64,000 nucleotides of DNA from Caryophanales bacterium UBA4100 (GCA_002383285.1 DFXU01000007.1:273-64272); one strand, 5' to 3'; positions 1 through 8,869 are shown, counted from the first letter of the stretch. Notes: generated from the sequence alone by a model not told the origin. Translations and numbers: made by a program.

Positions 1-268
1 TACCTCTACGAGCTACTTCAATTCTTTCAATCTTCGGAGTGTGAAACGGGAATGTTCTTTCTACTCCAACACCGTAAGAAATTTTTCTAACAGTGAACGT
101 TTCGCTAATGCCGCCACCCTTACGCTTAATGACTACACCTTCGAAGATCTGAACTCTCTCACGAGAACCCTCGATAACCTTTACGTGTACTTTAAGCGTG
201 TCTCCCGGACGAAAATTCGGAAGATCTGTACGCAAATTTTCTCTAGAAATTTGTTGTAGCAAATTCAT
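1..268 (-). CDS. rplS: 50S ribosomal protein L19, partial (C-terminus outside window)
   Basis: The minus-strand frame reads [15 protein letters not shown] at its N-terminus, then a run containing [19 protein letters not shown], which is characteristic of ribosomal protein L19, a 50S subunit protein at the interface with 30S. About 89 residues are present and the gene continues off the left edge of the window. The ATG at 268 is preceded by GGAAGGAGG at good spacing. In most Bacillota rplS directly follows trmD. Here three genes lie between them, and rplS has its own promoter and leader. Confidence 0.95.
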   Translation of the reverse strand, partial: MNLLQQISRENLRTDLPNFRPGDTLKVHVKVIEGSRERVQIFEGVVIKRKGGGISETFTVRKISYGVGVERTFPFHTPKIERIEVARRG

Positions 269-299
269 TTTTGACTTCCTCCTTCCACACAAGTGTTCT

Positions 300-358
300 T
301 GCCGTCCTATGAGCAACCTTGGCACTTCTTAAGTTGCGTAAACGCGCAGCGGACCACC
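300..358 (-). promoter_or_regulatory. L19-type leader RNA upstream of rplS
   Basis: The 5' untranslated region of rplS can fold into nested helices. An outer GTCC (354-351) pairs with GGAC (307-304), and an inner GCAAC (337-333) pairs with GTTGC (317-313). The segments GGTCCGCTGC and GTTGCTCATAGGACG resemble what I remember of the Firmicutes L19 leader family, which is thought to mediate feedback by L19. The structure is read from the sequence. The family assignment is from memory and needs a covariance-model search. Confidence 0.6.
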
Positions 359-386
359 GGATTTATTACAAAACACAACAAATTAC

Positions 387-415
387 ATATTAGCACAATT
401 AATTGTAAAACTCAA
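387..415 (-). promoter_or_regulatory. Sigma-A type promoter of rplS
   Basis: On the minus strand the -35 box TTGAGT (415-410) and the -10 box TAATAT (392-387) are separated by exactly 17 bases. Transcription would begin about 20 bases before the L19-type leader. This gives rplS independent expression from the upstream thiF-like gene, which ends at 429. Confidence 0.7.
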
Positions 416-428
416 TAGAAAGCTAGAA

Positions 429-1448
429 TTAAGAGCCAATATAACGATCATACAATGTTCGTGCCCTTGCAGGATCCTCGGTCCCTTGAATAAGGACTCT
501 ACCATCTGAGAATAACACAAGTTTTTCACCTTCCGGAAGTTCCGCTTTGAGTAAGAAGGGATTAATATTCACTTTACATATTGGAGAGAGCTTCCGCTCC
601 CATAGTGCTAATTCCAGAGGCTTTAACCCCTTGATCTGAACTGTATCTCTCCCACATAACGTTGCTGTTAAATTCTCACTTCGTTCCAATGAAGGATATA
701 GCTTCAATTGACATGTTGGACAATCACTCTTAGGTGCGGGCAGCTTCATATTTAATATCTGATGCTGCCACAACTCTAATGAGAGCAGAGTTTGTCTTTG
801 CATAGAGTAAGCGCCAACGATATATTTCAGAGCCTCCACAGCTTGAAAAGAAGCCACAATATCAACAATGGGACCGATAACCCCGATCGTGTCGCAGGTT
901 TGGCCATCACCTTCTGCAGATCCAATGAGACAGCGTAGGCAGGAGGTTTGACCAGGTATGAATATCGCGGTCATTCCTCGCGAGCTAACTGCACCTCCAT
1001 ATATCATGGGAATACCTTTTTTGAAGCAAGCATCATTTAATAGCAGCCTCGTTTGAAAATTATCCGTACCATCCAATACTAAATCGATTCCTTCTAATAG
1101 TGTTTCTACATTATAAGCAGTGACATCCATAACCTCAGCTTCTATATGAACATCGGAATTAATCCTCGAAAGCTTCCGCTCAGCTGCAATAACCTTCGGG
1201 TATGCCTTCTCAACATCATCCTCGTCATATAACATTTGGCGCTGCAAGTTGGATGTCTCCACATAATCTCGATCCACCATCCTAAGTAATCCAATTCCGG
1301 ACCTGACCATGTGGTTAGCCAACACAGTACCTAATGCTCCCATGCCTACAATTAATATATGAGCTTTAGAAATACTGACTTGACCCTCTGGACCTATAGG
1401 AGGGAAGAGAATTTGCCTTGAATATCGATCAAAACTTTGCTCTGACAC
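429..1448 (-). CDS. ThiF/MoeB/HesA-family E1-like adenylyltransferase
   Basis: This is a 339-residue E1-like enzyme expected to adenylate the C-terminal glycine of a ubiquitin-fold sulfur carrier. The sequence shows the nucleotide-binding GMGALG motif near residues 35-40, the DxDxVExSNLQRQ-type segment after it, a zinc-type CLRC/CPTC pair near 170-173 and 243-246, and Cys185 in the GQTCDTIGV loop where MoeB/ThiF proteins carry a functional cysteine. The C-terminal part (LVLFSDGRVLIQGT) matches Bacillus ThiF-type proteins. I chose the GTG at 1448, 7 bases after AAAGGGG, rather than an upstream TTG without a ribosome site. The gene follows the CysO/MoaD-like gene closely, so that protein is its probable substrate. 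Whether the product serves thiamine, molybdopterin, cysteine or protein modification cannot be told from sequence. Confidence 0.88.
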   Translation of the reverse strand: MSEQSFDRYSRQILFPPIGPEGQVSISKAHILIVGMGALGTVLANHMVRSGIGLLRMVDRDYVETSNLQRQMLYDEDDVEKAYPKVIAAERKLSRINSDVHIEAEVMDVTAYNVETLLEGIDLVLDGTDNFQTRLLLNDACFKKGIPMIYGGAVSSRGMTAIFIPGQTSCLRCLIGSAEGDGQTCDTIGVIGPIVDIVASFQAVEALKYIVGAYSMQRQTLLSLELWQHQILNMKLPAPKSDCPTCQLKLYPSLERSENLTATLCGRDTVQIKGLKPLELALWERKLSPICKVNINPFLLKAELPEGEKLVLFSDGRVLIQGTEDPARARTLYDRYIGS

Positions 1449-1486
1449 AAGTAAACCCCTTTCAAATGAAGATAACAACCGAGAAA

Positions 1487-1762
1487 CTATCCGCCGGATA
1501 CCGCTTGCAGAACACGCAGCGTATCTCCAAGCTGAAGTGGCAAATCAAGATCCTTCAGCCAGGCTATATTCTCGTCATTGTAATAGATTAGCACATGTTT
1601 ACGTAATAGTCCCTGCTCTGAGTACAAGTGAATTCGTAGTAAAGGATAGGTAGTGATTAGACAATCTAATGCTTCCTGCAAGGTAGTAGCATGTAAGAAG
1701 AAAGAGGCATTACCATTCGTGCAGTCACTAATCATCATAGGAACACTTACTTCAATCCGCAT
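1487..1762 (-). CDS. MoaD/ThiS/CysO-family ubiquitin-fold sulfur carrier
   Basis: This 91-residue beta-grasp protein ends in the diagnostic C-terminal diglycine (AVSGG), the group activated by E1-like enzymes. The stretch LRKHVLIYYNDENIAWLKDL, with the later LGDTLRVLQAVSGG, follows the pattern of the CysO subgroup (LR.FV.VFVN.EDIR.L) rather than ThiS, which is about 66 residues. CysO carries thiocarboxylate sulfur for cysteine synthesis in mycobacteria, and related archaeal small modifiers are conjugated to proteins. The ATG follows GGAGGAGTAAC, and the SD overlaps the end of the upstream propeller gene, which suggests translational coupling. No JAMM (Mec) protease or CysM gene is visible in the window. 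Confidence 0.85.
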   Translation of the reverse strand: MRIEVSVPMMISDCTNGNASFFLHATTLQEALDCLITTYPLLRIHLYSEQGLLRKHVLIYYNDENIAWLKDLDLPLQLGDTLRVLQAVSGG

Positions 1763-1763
1763 G

Positions 1764-2864
1764 TTACTCCTCCACTATCCATGGCTTTACGGATAGTATA
1801 CGTGAGAACTGTCCAGGTAAACGATTCCATGACTTACCCCGATCTAAAGAATAGAACACCTCTCCAGAAGTTGTCCCAAAGTATAAGCCATATGGATCCA
1901 TTGAATCGACAGACATTGCATCACGCAGTACACTGACATGCTTCTGTTCTTCTGGTACAACATCGCCAATGGGCTCCCAACGATGTTCTCCTTCTAGCAT
2001 CCCATATACAAGTAGCTTTCCTCCACGCATTGTTCTCTGTTCGCTGCTTTCCAATGGAATCAGGAACAGGTCCCCAGTTGGAGAGAGGCATATTGGGAAA
2101 CCAAATGGATAGTCTCCCTCTTTAAGGGTTAATCCATCTTCTATTGAAATCCAATGATCTCCGCCATCTATAGATTTAAATACACCACCATGCTCTTGCA
2201 TGTAAAGTGTATCCGGTTGATTAGGGTCAATAACCATCTTATGTATACAGTAGCCAACCTCTTCGTAAGGCTGACCTGTAGGCACGCGTGCTAGTCCATG
2301 GTTACACGCAACCCAAGATTGTCCACCATCTTCTGATCGGAATAGCCCTACAGCGGAAATGGCCACCCATATTCGAAGTGGATTATGAGGATCGATAATA
2401 ATGGTATGCAGACACATGCCTCCTGCTCCGCCGAACCAACCAGGTCGTGTTGGGTGCTTGGTCAAAGCGTCTAGCTCCTGCCAAGAAACACCACTATCAC
2501 GACTGACGAATATGCCCGCTTCCTCAACTCCAGCGTATAAAGTCTTGGGCTCCATCGTTCCTCCTGGGACAAGCTGCCATATACGATTAAGAGAAAAACC
2601 ACTTTCCTTCGAATACGAAGGCCCCTGCTCGATCTGTGTCCAGCTTTCTCCCATATCATTAGACATTCTAATCGTCGCGCCGTAAGCAGCATGTGAGGTG
2701 CCTGCGAATATACGATGTCCCTGACGACTATCTCCGAGAATGCTATACACTTCCCAACCAGATAAAAAAGGACCGCTCAAACTCCATTCTCTTCGATTCA
2801 CATCAGAGGAATAGATGAACAATCCTTTGTTCGTACCTACTAACAGCTTCACTCGCTTACCCAT
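1764..2864 (-). CDS. BNR/Asp-box repeat beta-propeller protein (sialidase or VPS10-like fold)
   Basis: This 366-residue protein carries five Asp-box motifs of the S-x-D-x-G-x-x-W type (SNDMGESW, SRDSGVSW, SEDGGQSW, SIDGGDHW, SLDRGKSW) spaced through the chain. That indicates a beta-propeller of the BNR/sortilin-like class. It has no signal peptide or transmembrane segment, so it is probably cytoplasmic. I see no basis for calling it an active sialidase. The ATG is preceded by AGGAGGTAACTA. It is the first gene of a three-gene unit with the CysO-like carrier and the E1-like enzyme, so a role with a ubiquitin-like protein is an inference from context only. Confidence 0.8.
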   Translation of the reverse strand: MGKRVKLLVGTNKGLFIYSSDVNRREWSLSGPFLSGWEVYSILGDSRQGHRIFAGTSHAAYGATIRMSNDMGESWTQIEQGPSYSKESGFSLNRIWQLVPGGTMEPKTLYAGVEEAGIFVSRDSGVSWQELDALTKHPTRPGWFGGAGGMCLHTIIIDPHNPLRIWVAISAVGLFRSEDGGQSWVACNHGLARVPTGQPYEEVGYCIHKMVIDPNQPDTLYMQEHGGVFKSIDGGDHWISIEDGLTLKEGDYPFGFPICLSPTGDLFLIPLESSEQRTMRGGKLLVYGMLEGEHRWEPIGDVVPEEQKHVSVLRDAMSVDSMDPYGLYFGTTSGEVFYSLDRGKSWNRLPGQFSRILSVKPWIVEE

Positions 2865-2906
2865 TAGTTACCTCCTGAATATATATTTTTACAATATATT
2901 CAATAT

Positions 2907-3641
2907 TCAAGACTCATCTTGAAATTCCTTCAACCATTCTAATTCTTTCTTACTTAATTCAAGTTGTTGAAGTAGATCAGGTCTTCGCTGCCAGGTACGT
3001 CGGAGGGATTCACGACGACGCCATTGTTCCACATTCACATGGTGACCAGATACTAGCACATCCGGTACAGACCAGTCACGGAACGTTGCAGGCCGAGTGT
3101 AGTGAGGATGCTCTAATAGTCCTGTGCTGAATGAATCACTCACTGCGGACATCTCATTGCCAAGAACGCCAGGTAATAGTCTGACTACACTGTCAATAAC
3201 AGCCATCGCTGCGATTTCCCCACCGGTCAGTACATAATCGCCAATTGAAATTTCGTCAGTTACCAGAAACTCTCTTATCCGTTCATCATAGCCTTCATAA
3301 TGTCCACAGATAAACACGAGCTCTTGCTCGCCTGCTAGTGACTCCGCCATACTCTGTGTATACCGCTTACCTTGAGGGCACATCAGAATGATACGAGGTC
3401 TAGTCGTCCAATCTAGCTGTAGACTATCTACCGCGTTGAATATTGGCTCAGGCTTAAGCACCATCCCACCCCCACCACCATAGGGGGAATCATCAACGGT
3501 CATATGCTTGTTATTCGCATACTCACGAAAATTTACAGTTTGAATATTAACAATATTCTTTTCCTGAGCTTTCCCAATCATACTGTCTGTCAGTACCCCG
3601 TCGAACATATTCGGAAACAGCGTAAGGATGTGGATTCGCAT
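2907..3641 (-). CDS. trmD: tRNA (guanine-N1)-methyltransferase TrmD
   Basis: TrmD makes m1G37 in tRNAs, which prevents frameshifting. The 244-residue protein begins [15 protein letters not shown] and contains the trefoil-knot SPOUT signature [12 protein letters not shown] and the [11 protein letters not shown] motif that binds S-adenosylmethionine. The length is typical. The start follows AGAGGGG, and the gene begins 2 bases after the rimM stop, in the usual rpsP-khpA-rimM-trmD order. The gene expected next, rplS, is displaced by the propeller/CysO/E1 cassette. Confidence 0.97.
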   Translation of the reverse strand: MRIHILTLFPNMFDGVLTDSMIGKAQEKNIVNIQTVNFREYANNKHMTVDDSPYGGGGGMVLKPEPIFNAVDSLQLDWTTRPRIILMCPQGKRYTQSMAESLAGEQELVFICGHYEGYDERIREFLVTDEISIGDYVLTGGEIAAMAVIDSVVRLLPGVLGNEMSAVSDSFSTGLLEHPHYTRPATFRDWSVPDVLVSGHHVNVEQWRRRESLRRTWQRRPDLLQQLELSKKELEWLKEFQDES

Positions 3642-3643
3642 AT

Positions 3644-4171
3644 TTATATAAGCCCCTCTAGAATGTAAACAATCACTCGTTTGTTCTGAATATCGACATG
3701 CTTAACCACATCTTCAATATAAGGTATATATATAGCTTTTCCTGTAGAGGGTTGGACAACCCAGACATCATTAGCTCCCGGAGACAGAATTTCTTGAATA
3801 ACGCCAAGCTCTTCCCCTTCATCACTAACTACAGTACAGCCAACAATTTCATTATAGTAGAATTCATGCTCGGAGAGATTAATTCGTTGATCCTTGTTAA
3901 TTTTGAGCAGCCAACCCTTATACTTCTCTACCTCGTTAATATCATTCCATGCAGAAAATTTAACAATATAAGTGTTCTTCATATTCCTTGAAGTAGCGAC
4001 CTCTACTTCGATCTGCTTCGTTAGCTCAGGGTCCATCATCGTCATACGACTACCTGGGCTAAAGCGTTGTTCTGGAAAATCCGTTTGGGATACAATCTTT
4101 AATTCGCCCTTAAGTCCATGAGTATTTGCAATGGTACCTACCGTGAACCATTCATTTGCCAAGGTATTCAT
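3644..4171 (-). CDS. rimM: Ribosome maturation factor RimM
   Basis: RimM assists maturation of the 30S head by binding protein S19. The 175-residue sequence has the N-terminal [15 protein letters not shown] motif of the RimM barrel domain and the C-terminal PRC-barrel segment containing [25 protein letters not shown]. Length and operon position are as in other Bacillota. Confidence 0.96.
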   Translation of the reverse strand: MNTLANEWFTVGTIANTHGLKGELKIVSQTDFPEQRFSPGSRMTMMDPELTKQIEVEVATSRNMKNTYIVKFSAWNDINEVEKYKGWLLKINKDQRINLSEHEFYYNEIVGCTVVSDEGEELGVIQEILSPGANDVWVVQPSTGKAIYIPYIEDVVKHVDIQNKRVIVYILEGLI

Positions 4172-4242
4172 CTCCTAAGTTCAATTATTCTTAGATAATG
4201 AAAAGGGTCAGGGATAGACCCCCAACCCTTCTCCGATACATC

Positions 4243-4473
4243 TTATGAGCTAATATCCACAGATACCCGTTTGCTATGCTTCACAGCTGCCGAGGTAACG
4301 ACGGTGCGAAGCGCCTTGGCGATCCGACCTTGCTTGCCAATCACTTTCCCTACATCACTAGGATGCACCAGTAAACGATAAACAATAACATGATCTTCTT
4401 CCACTTCATGCACATGAACTTCATCCGGAAAATCCACCAGAGCTTTGGCAATGACCGTAATAAGTTGTTTCAT
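4243..4473 (-). CDS. khpA: KH-domain RNA-binding protein (KhpA/YlqC)
   Basis: This 76-residue single KH-domain protein contains the GxxG-type loop in VGKVIGKQGRIAKALRTVV. KhpA works with KhpB/Jag as an RNA chaperone that influences cell division and elongation in Gram-positive bacteria. It lies between rpsP and rimM, its usual position. The B. subtilis neighbour ylqD is absent here. Confidence 0.95.
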   Translation of the reverse strand: MKQLITVIAKALVDFPDEVHVHEVEEDHVIVYRLLVHPSDVGKVIGKQGRIAKALRTVVTSAAVKHSKRVSVDISS

Positions 4474-4495
4474 CGTAATCCCTCCTGAAAGCTGA

Positions 4496-4768
4496 TTACT
4501 TGCTAAGCTTGGATTCGTGGAATTTCTTCATTACGCCCGCTTTGCTAAGCAAGTTACGGACAGTATCTGATGCTTGAGCACCATCTTGAAGCCATTTCAA
4601 CGCTTTCTCTTCATCAAGAGTTACAGCTGCTGTAGGTGCAAGTGGATTATAAGTGCCAATTTCCTCTATGAAACGACCGTCTCTAGGAGAACGGGAATCG
4701 GAAACGACGACACGATAGAATGGAGCTTTATGTGCGCCCATGCGCTTAAGTCGAATACGTACTGCCAT
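4496..4768 (-). CDS. rpsP: 30S ribosomal protein S16
   Basis: The 90-residue protein starts [20 protein letters not shown] and contains the S16 signature [12 protein letters not shown]. The start is preceded by GGAGGTGAAATATC. The leader between ffh and rpsP contains an unusual tandem repeat, listed separately. Confidence 0.98.
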   Translation of the reverse strand: MAVRIRLKRMGAHKAPFYRVVVSDSRSPRDGRFIEEIGTYNPLAPTAAVTLDEEKALKWLQDGAQASDTVRNLLSKAGVMKKFHESKLSK

Positions 4769-4785
4769 GATATTTCACCTCCTCC

Positions 4786-4926
4786 AAAAATTAACTTTGT
4801 GACAAACGAGAAGTTTATTTTTGGCCTACACAGTGTAGCGCAGACCTGAAAAATTAACTTTGACAAACGAGAAGTTTATTTTTGGCCTACACAGTGTAGC
4901 GCAGACCTGAAAAATTAACTTTGTGG
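4786..4926. repeat. Tandem direct repeat, two 61-63 bp copies plus a partial third
   Basis: Copy 1 spans 4786-4848 (63 bp) and copy 2 spans 4849-4909 (61 bp). They are identical except that copy 1 has two extra bases (GT) after AACTTT. A third partial copy (aaaaattaactttgtg) begins at 4910. Each unit contains a small palindrome, CTACACTGTGTAG. The array fills the transcribed gap between ffh and rpsP. It has no coding content that I can support. Confidence 0.9.
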
Positions 4927-4937
4927 TTGTATTCTAA

Positions 4938-6311
4938 TCAACCAAACGGAAACTTCATACCTTTGCCAAGCTTACCCTTCAATCCTTTGGCGCCCTTACC
5001 GCCGCCCATCATGCCTGAGAATTGTTTCATCATCTTCTTCATATCCTCAAATTGCTTAAGCAATCGATTCACATCTTGTATGGAAGTACCACTCCCTAGT
5101 GCAATTCGTTTCCGACGATTTCCATTTAGGATCTCCGGCTTTCGTTTCTCCATCGTAGTCATGGATTTAACAATCGCTTCTACTCGACCCATCTGTTTCT
5201 CATCGACCTTCATATTTCCTTTCATCTTACCCATGCCTGGCATCATCTCCATAAGCTGGTCAAGCGGCCCCATCTTCTTCAACTGCTCCATCTGATCGAG
5301 GAAATCCTCTAATGTAAATTCAGCAGTTCTCATCTTACGTTCTAGCTCAGCAGCTTTATCGTTATCAATGTTAAATTGAGCCTTCTCGATGAGAGATAAC
5401 ATATCTCCCATACCAAGTATCCGTGAAGCCATCCGTTCTGGATGGAATGGTTCTAATGCATCGACCTTCTCACCGGTAGCAGCGAATTTGATCGGACACC
5501 CTGTAACGGCTTTAACGGATAATGCAGCTCCACCACGGGTATCACCATCAAGCTTGGTTAATACGACACCGGTAAGTTCCATCTGTTGATGGAAGTTATT
5601 AGCTACATTGACAGCATCCTGTCCTGTCATAGCATCGATAACCAGGAGGATTTCATCAGGATTAACAGCTGATCGTATTTGCTGCAGCTCGTCCATCAGA
5701 TTCTCATCAATATGCAGTCGGCCTGCTGTATCAATAATTAGATAATCGAGATGGTTATCCTTAGCATGCTGCAGTCCAGCTTTGGCGATTGCAATCGGAC
5801 TCGTCTGATCACCTAATGTAAATACGGGCACATTAATTTGGCTTCCTAACACTTGAAGCTGCTTGATAGCGGCGGGTCGATAAATGTCCGCTGCTACTAA
5901 TAGCGGTTTATGGTTTTGCTTCTGCAGCAACTTAGCTAACTTACCTGAGGTTGTTGTCTTACCGGCCCCTTGTAACCCGACCATCATGATAACTGTTGGA
6001 GGACGATTGTTATGGGCTAATTTACTTTGAGTTCCACCCATAAGCTCAGTAAGTTGCTTGTTAACAATATCGATAACGACCATACCAGGAGTAAAGCTCT
6101 TCATTACATCCTGACCAATCGCTTGTTCCTTTACCTTAGCAATAAAATCCTTGACGACTTTAAAATTAACATCCGCTTCAAGTAAAGCGAGTCTAACCTC
6201 ACGAAGTGCCTCATTGACATCTTCTTCGCTCAACTTGCCGCGACCCTTCAGCTTACTGAATACATTCTGTAATCGGCTCGATAGTCCTTCGAATGCCATG
6301 TTCGTCATCAC
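4938..6311 (-). CDS. ffh: Signal recognition particle protein Ffh (SRP54)
   Basis: Ffh binds signal sequences and SRP RNA and delivers ribosomes to FtsY at the membrane. The 457-residue protein has the N domain, a GTPase G domain with GLQGAGKTTTSGKLA (P-loop near residue 113), DTAGRL and TKLDGDTRGGAAL, and a methionine-rich M domain near 300-457 (MMPGMGKMKGNMK, MMKQFSGMMGGG). It lies directly downstream of ylxM. The receptor gene ftsY is about 1.5 kb upstream on the same strand. Confidence 0.98.
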   Translation of the reverse strand: MMTNMAFEGLSSRLQNVFSKLKGRGKLSEEDVNEALREVRLALLEADVNFKVVKDFIAKVKEQAIGQDVMKSFTPGMVVIDIVNKQLTELMGGTQSKLAHNNRPPTVIMMVGLQGAGKTTTSGKLAKLLQKQNHKPLLVAADIYRPAAIKQLQVLGSQINVPVFTLGDQTSPIAIAKAGLQHAKDNHLDYLIIDTAGRLHIDENLMDELQQIRSAVNPDEILLVIDAMTGQDAVNVANNFHQQMELTGVVLTKLDGDTRGGAALSVKAVTGCPIKFAATGEKVDALEPFHPERMASRILGMGDMLSLIEKAQFNIDNDKAAELERKMRTAEFTLEDFLDQMEQLKKMGPLDQLMEMMPGMGKMKGNMKVDEKQMGRVEAIVKSMTTMEKRKPEILNGNRRKRIALGSGTSIQDVNRLLKQFEDMKKMMKQFSGMMGGGKGAKGLKGKLGKGMKFPFG

Positions 6312-6334
6312 CCCCTGCCTATTGAATCAGACTG

Positions 6335-6682
6335 TTATTCTAAGCGGTTTAACTGATCTAATAGTTTCGTTATTGTTTGCCTATATTCTTCAGGAACCTT
6401 CTCGATCTCCAATTGAAGTTGATCCATAAGCTCTCTGTTTCGATTATGTTTACCTAACAAGCTTAGCTTCAATTCATATTCCTCTAGCATGTGCTCGGCT
6501 CGTTTAATATGCTCGAACACAGCTTGTCGACTAATATCAAATTCAGTTGCGATCTCACCTAATGAGAAATCATCATGATAATAACACCTTAGGAAGGTCT
6601 GCTGCTTCTCCGTCAATAATGTTTGATAAAAATCAAACAGCATATTGATCCGGATCGTCTTCTCAAGACTTTGATCTTGCAT
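6335..6682 (-). CDS. ylxM: YlxM/p13-family helix-turn-helix protein
   Basis: This 115-residue protein has a sigma-like helix-turn-helix: [41 protein letters not shown], read in two parts around residues 18-60. YlxM is found immediately upstream of ffh and is proposed to modulate the SRP system. I chose the ATG at 6682, which follows GAGAGGAGTGAACACC, over a longer frame starting at 6745 that lies inside the promoter region. It heads the ylxM-ffh-rpsP transcription unit. Confidence 0.92.
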   Translation of the reverse strand: MQDQSLEKTIRINMLFDFYQTLLTEKQQTFLRCYYHDDFSLGEIATEFDISRQAVFEHIKRAEHMLEEYELKLSLLGKHNRNRELMDQLQLEIEKVPEEYRQTITKLLDQLNRLE

Positions 6683-6734
6683 GGTGTTCACTCCTCTCGT
6701 CAAGGGAAAACACTTGTCATGTGCAACATTTATT

Positions 6735-6763
6735 ATTCTAACCAATCTACTCTATACTGTCAA
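6735..6763 (-). promoter_or_regulatory. Sigma-A promoter of the ylxM-ffh-rpsP operon
   Basis: The minus strand carries a perfect -35 TTGACA (6763-6758), a 17-base spacer and a -10 TAGAAT (6740-6735). The ylxM start codon is about 53 bases downstream of the -10 box. The promoter lies immediately upstream of ylxM, just beyond the end of namA at 6777. Confidence 0.85.
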
Positions 6764-6776
6764 GTATAAATCCCTG

Positions 6777-7790
6777 TCAGCTAATCCATCCACGATCATA
6801 TTGTTCTGGTGCAATAATTGAATAATTCAGCTGCTTAGCAGCTCTTCTTGCCCAGTAAGGATCTCGAAGCAGCTCACGACCAAGAAAGATTAAGTCTGCT
6901 TGATTATGTATCAATATTTCATTAGCTTGATCAGGATCAGTAATAATTCCCACCGCTCCTGTCGCTATTCCTACCTGCTTGCGAATATGCTCTGCATACT
7001 GAACCTGATAACCCGGAAATACGTCGAGTGATGCTGGAACAACCCCGCCAGAGCTGCAATCAATCAGATCAACGCCCTGCTTCTTCATTCGCTCTGAATA
7101 ATAGGTTATATCGTCCAATGTATTGCCTTCTGGATGATATTCTGCAGCAGATATACGTACGAACAATGGGCCCTTCCAGCTCAGCCTGATGGTATTAATA
7201 ATTCGTTCTAGAAAATGATAGCGTCGCTCCCGATCACCGCCATATTGATCTTCGCGATGATTAGACAGCGGTGACAGAAATTCATTAATTAAATAACCGT
7301 GAGCAGCATGAATTTCGATAACATCAAACCCAGCCTCGTATGCTCTAACGGCAGCATCCCCAAAGCTTTGAATGGTTTCCTCAACTTGTTCAATAGTCAT
7401 TTCCAGTGGAGTTCTATACTTATCATTGAAAGCAACAGCAGAAGGAGCTATAATCGGACCCTCTACCTCACTTTTTCTCCCTGCATGTGCAAGCTGTATA
7501 CCAATTTTTCCATTATGCTCATGAGTCAGACCTACTAATTCTCTTAATCCTGCAATATGATCATCGCTCCATATACCCAAGTCCTTTGGAGAAATTCTTC
7601 CCTGTTCGGTCACGGCACTAGCCTCAACTATTATCAAACCAACCTGCCCTACTGCCCGACTTGAATAATGCATTTTGTGCCAATTCATGACCTTACCATC
7701 TTCAGATGTACACGAATACATACACATCGGCGACATAACAATTCTATTCTTAAGCTCTAAATTTCCGATTGTCATTGGTGTGAACAGCAT
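6777..7790 (-). CDS. namA: NADPH dehydrogenase NamA, Old Yellow Enzyme family
   Basis: This 337-residue TIM-barrel flavoprotein (FMN) matches the YqjM/NamA class, which reduces alpha,beta-unsaturated carbonyls and nitro compounds with NADPH. Visible motifs are [13 protein letters not shown] with the class-specific Cys near residue 25, the catalytic His pair in [28 protein letters not shown], and the C-terminal FMN phosphate segment [15 protein letters not shown]. It starts 31 bases after ftsY ends, so it looks like the last gene of the lipid/smc/ftsY operon. B. subtilis has no such gene between ftsY and ylxM. Confidence 0.93.
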   Translation of the reverse strand: MLFTPMTIGNLELKNRIVMSPMCMYSCTSEDGKVMNWHKMHYSSRAVGQVGLIIVEASAVTEQGRISPKDLGIWSDDHIAGLRELVGLTHEHNGKIGIQLAHAGRKSEVEGPIIAPSAVAFNDKYRTPLEMTIEQVEETIQSFGDAAVRAYEAGFDVIEIHAAHGYLINEFLSPLSNHREDQYGGDRERRYHFLERIINTIRLSWKGPLFVRISAAEYHPEGNTLDDITYYSERMKKQGVDLIDCSSGGVVPASLDVFPGYQVQYAEHIRKQVGIATGAVGIITDPDQANEILIHNQADLIFLGRELLRDPYWARRAAKQLNYSIIAPEQYDRGWIS

Positions 7791-7821
7791 GATGTAATCC
7801 TTCTTTCTAATTAGTTAGTAG

Positions 7822-8808
7822 TCAAGCTTCCTCTCGTGCAATTAAACCTGAGAATAACCCATATACGAATTGCTCAGAGTCGAATGGTTGTAGATCATCC
7901 ATCTTCTCACCAAGTCCAACAAATTTAACAGGAATATCTAACTCTTGTTTAATTGCGATAACAATGCCACCTTTAGCGGTTCCATCAAGCTTCGTAAGTA
8001 CTAACCCACTCACCCCCGATTTATCACCAAATAATTTAGCCTGACTAAGTGCATTCTGTCCTGTAGTCGCATCTATAACGAGCAGCACCTCATGAGGTGC
8101 ATCAGGAACTTCTCTCCGAATAACACGATATATCTTATTTAACTCTTCCATCAAGTTCGATTTATTCTGTAAACGACCTGCAGTATCACAGAGCAGAACA
8201 TCCACATTCCGATTCTTGGCTGCTTGAACAGCGTCAAACATCACCGCAGCAGGATCTGATCCAGACTGCTGCTTAATAACGTCCACACCAACACGTTGTC
8301 CCCAAACCTCAAGCTGTTCAATTGCTCCAGCACGGAACGTATCACCTGCAGCCAACAATACATGCTTGCCCTGCTGCTTTAATCGATGAGCCAGCTTACC
8401 GATTGAGGTTGTCTTACCAACACCGTTAACACCTACGAATAGAATAATCGATAGGCCATTCTTTGCCATCGTAAGCTCATTATCCTGTCTCCCAGAACTC
8501 ATTAATGCCATTAACTTTTCAGATAAAATTGGTTGAAGCTCAACAGCATCCTCTATCTTCTGCTTACGCACCGCTGCACGTAGCTCATCAATTAACTTCA
8601 TCACTGTTGGGATTCCAACATCAGCACCGATCAGAATCTCTTCTAGTTCTTCAAAGAAATCCTCATCTATCTTTTTGCGACGCAAGATCAGATCTTCAAC
8701 CTTCTCGACAAATGCGTCTCTGGTTTTCGATAAACCATCCTTAAACTTCGATGTAACAGCCTCAGTGCTTGATGATATCGATTCTTTTAACTTTTGAAAA
8801 AAGCTCAT
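7822..8808 (-). CDS. ftsY: Signal recognition particle receptor FtsY
   Basis: FtsY is the membrane-associated GTPase receptor for Ffh. The 328-residue protein has a short N domain rich in charged residues, P-loop GVNGVGKTTSIGKLAHRL near 130-147, DTAGRLQNKSNLMEEL, and TKLDGTAKGGI. The acidic A domain is minimal, as in other Bacillota. It is 61 bases downstream of smc, in the conserved rnc-smc-ftsY order. Confidence 0.97.
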   Translation of the reverse strand: MSFFQKLKESISSSTEAVTSKFKDGLSKTRDAFVEKVEDLILRRKKIDEDFFEELEEILIGADVGIPTVMKLIDELRAAVRKQKIEDAVELQPILSEKLMALMSSGRQDNELTMAKNGLSIILFVGVNGVGKTTSIGKLAHRLKQQGKHVLLAAGDTFRAGAIEQLEVWGQRVGVDVIKQQSGSDPAAVMFDAVQAAKNRNVDVLLCDTAGRLQNKSNLMEELNKIYRVIRREVPDAPHEVLLVIDATTGQNALSQAKLFGDKSGVSGLVLTKLDGTAKGGIVIAIKQELDIPVKFVGLGEKMDDLQPFDSEQFVYGLFSGLIAREEA

Positions 8809-8869
8809 TATATCTAACCCCTATCCATATCTCTATAAGTATCGTGTTCTATTTCGATTTATCTACACC

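Noticed and set aside
41..259. Plus-strand 72-residue frame at the left edge
   Set aside because: It lies opposite rplS, has no ribosome site and no recognisable protein pattern; it is a shadow of the L19 gene.
4666..4866. Minus-strand frame covering the tandem repeat
   Set aside because: The frame overlaps rpsP in another register and arises from the repeated DNA; no ribosome site or protein pattern.
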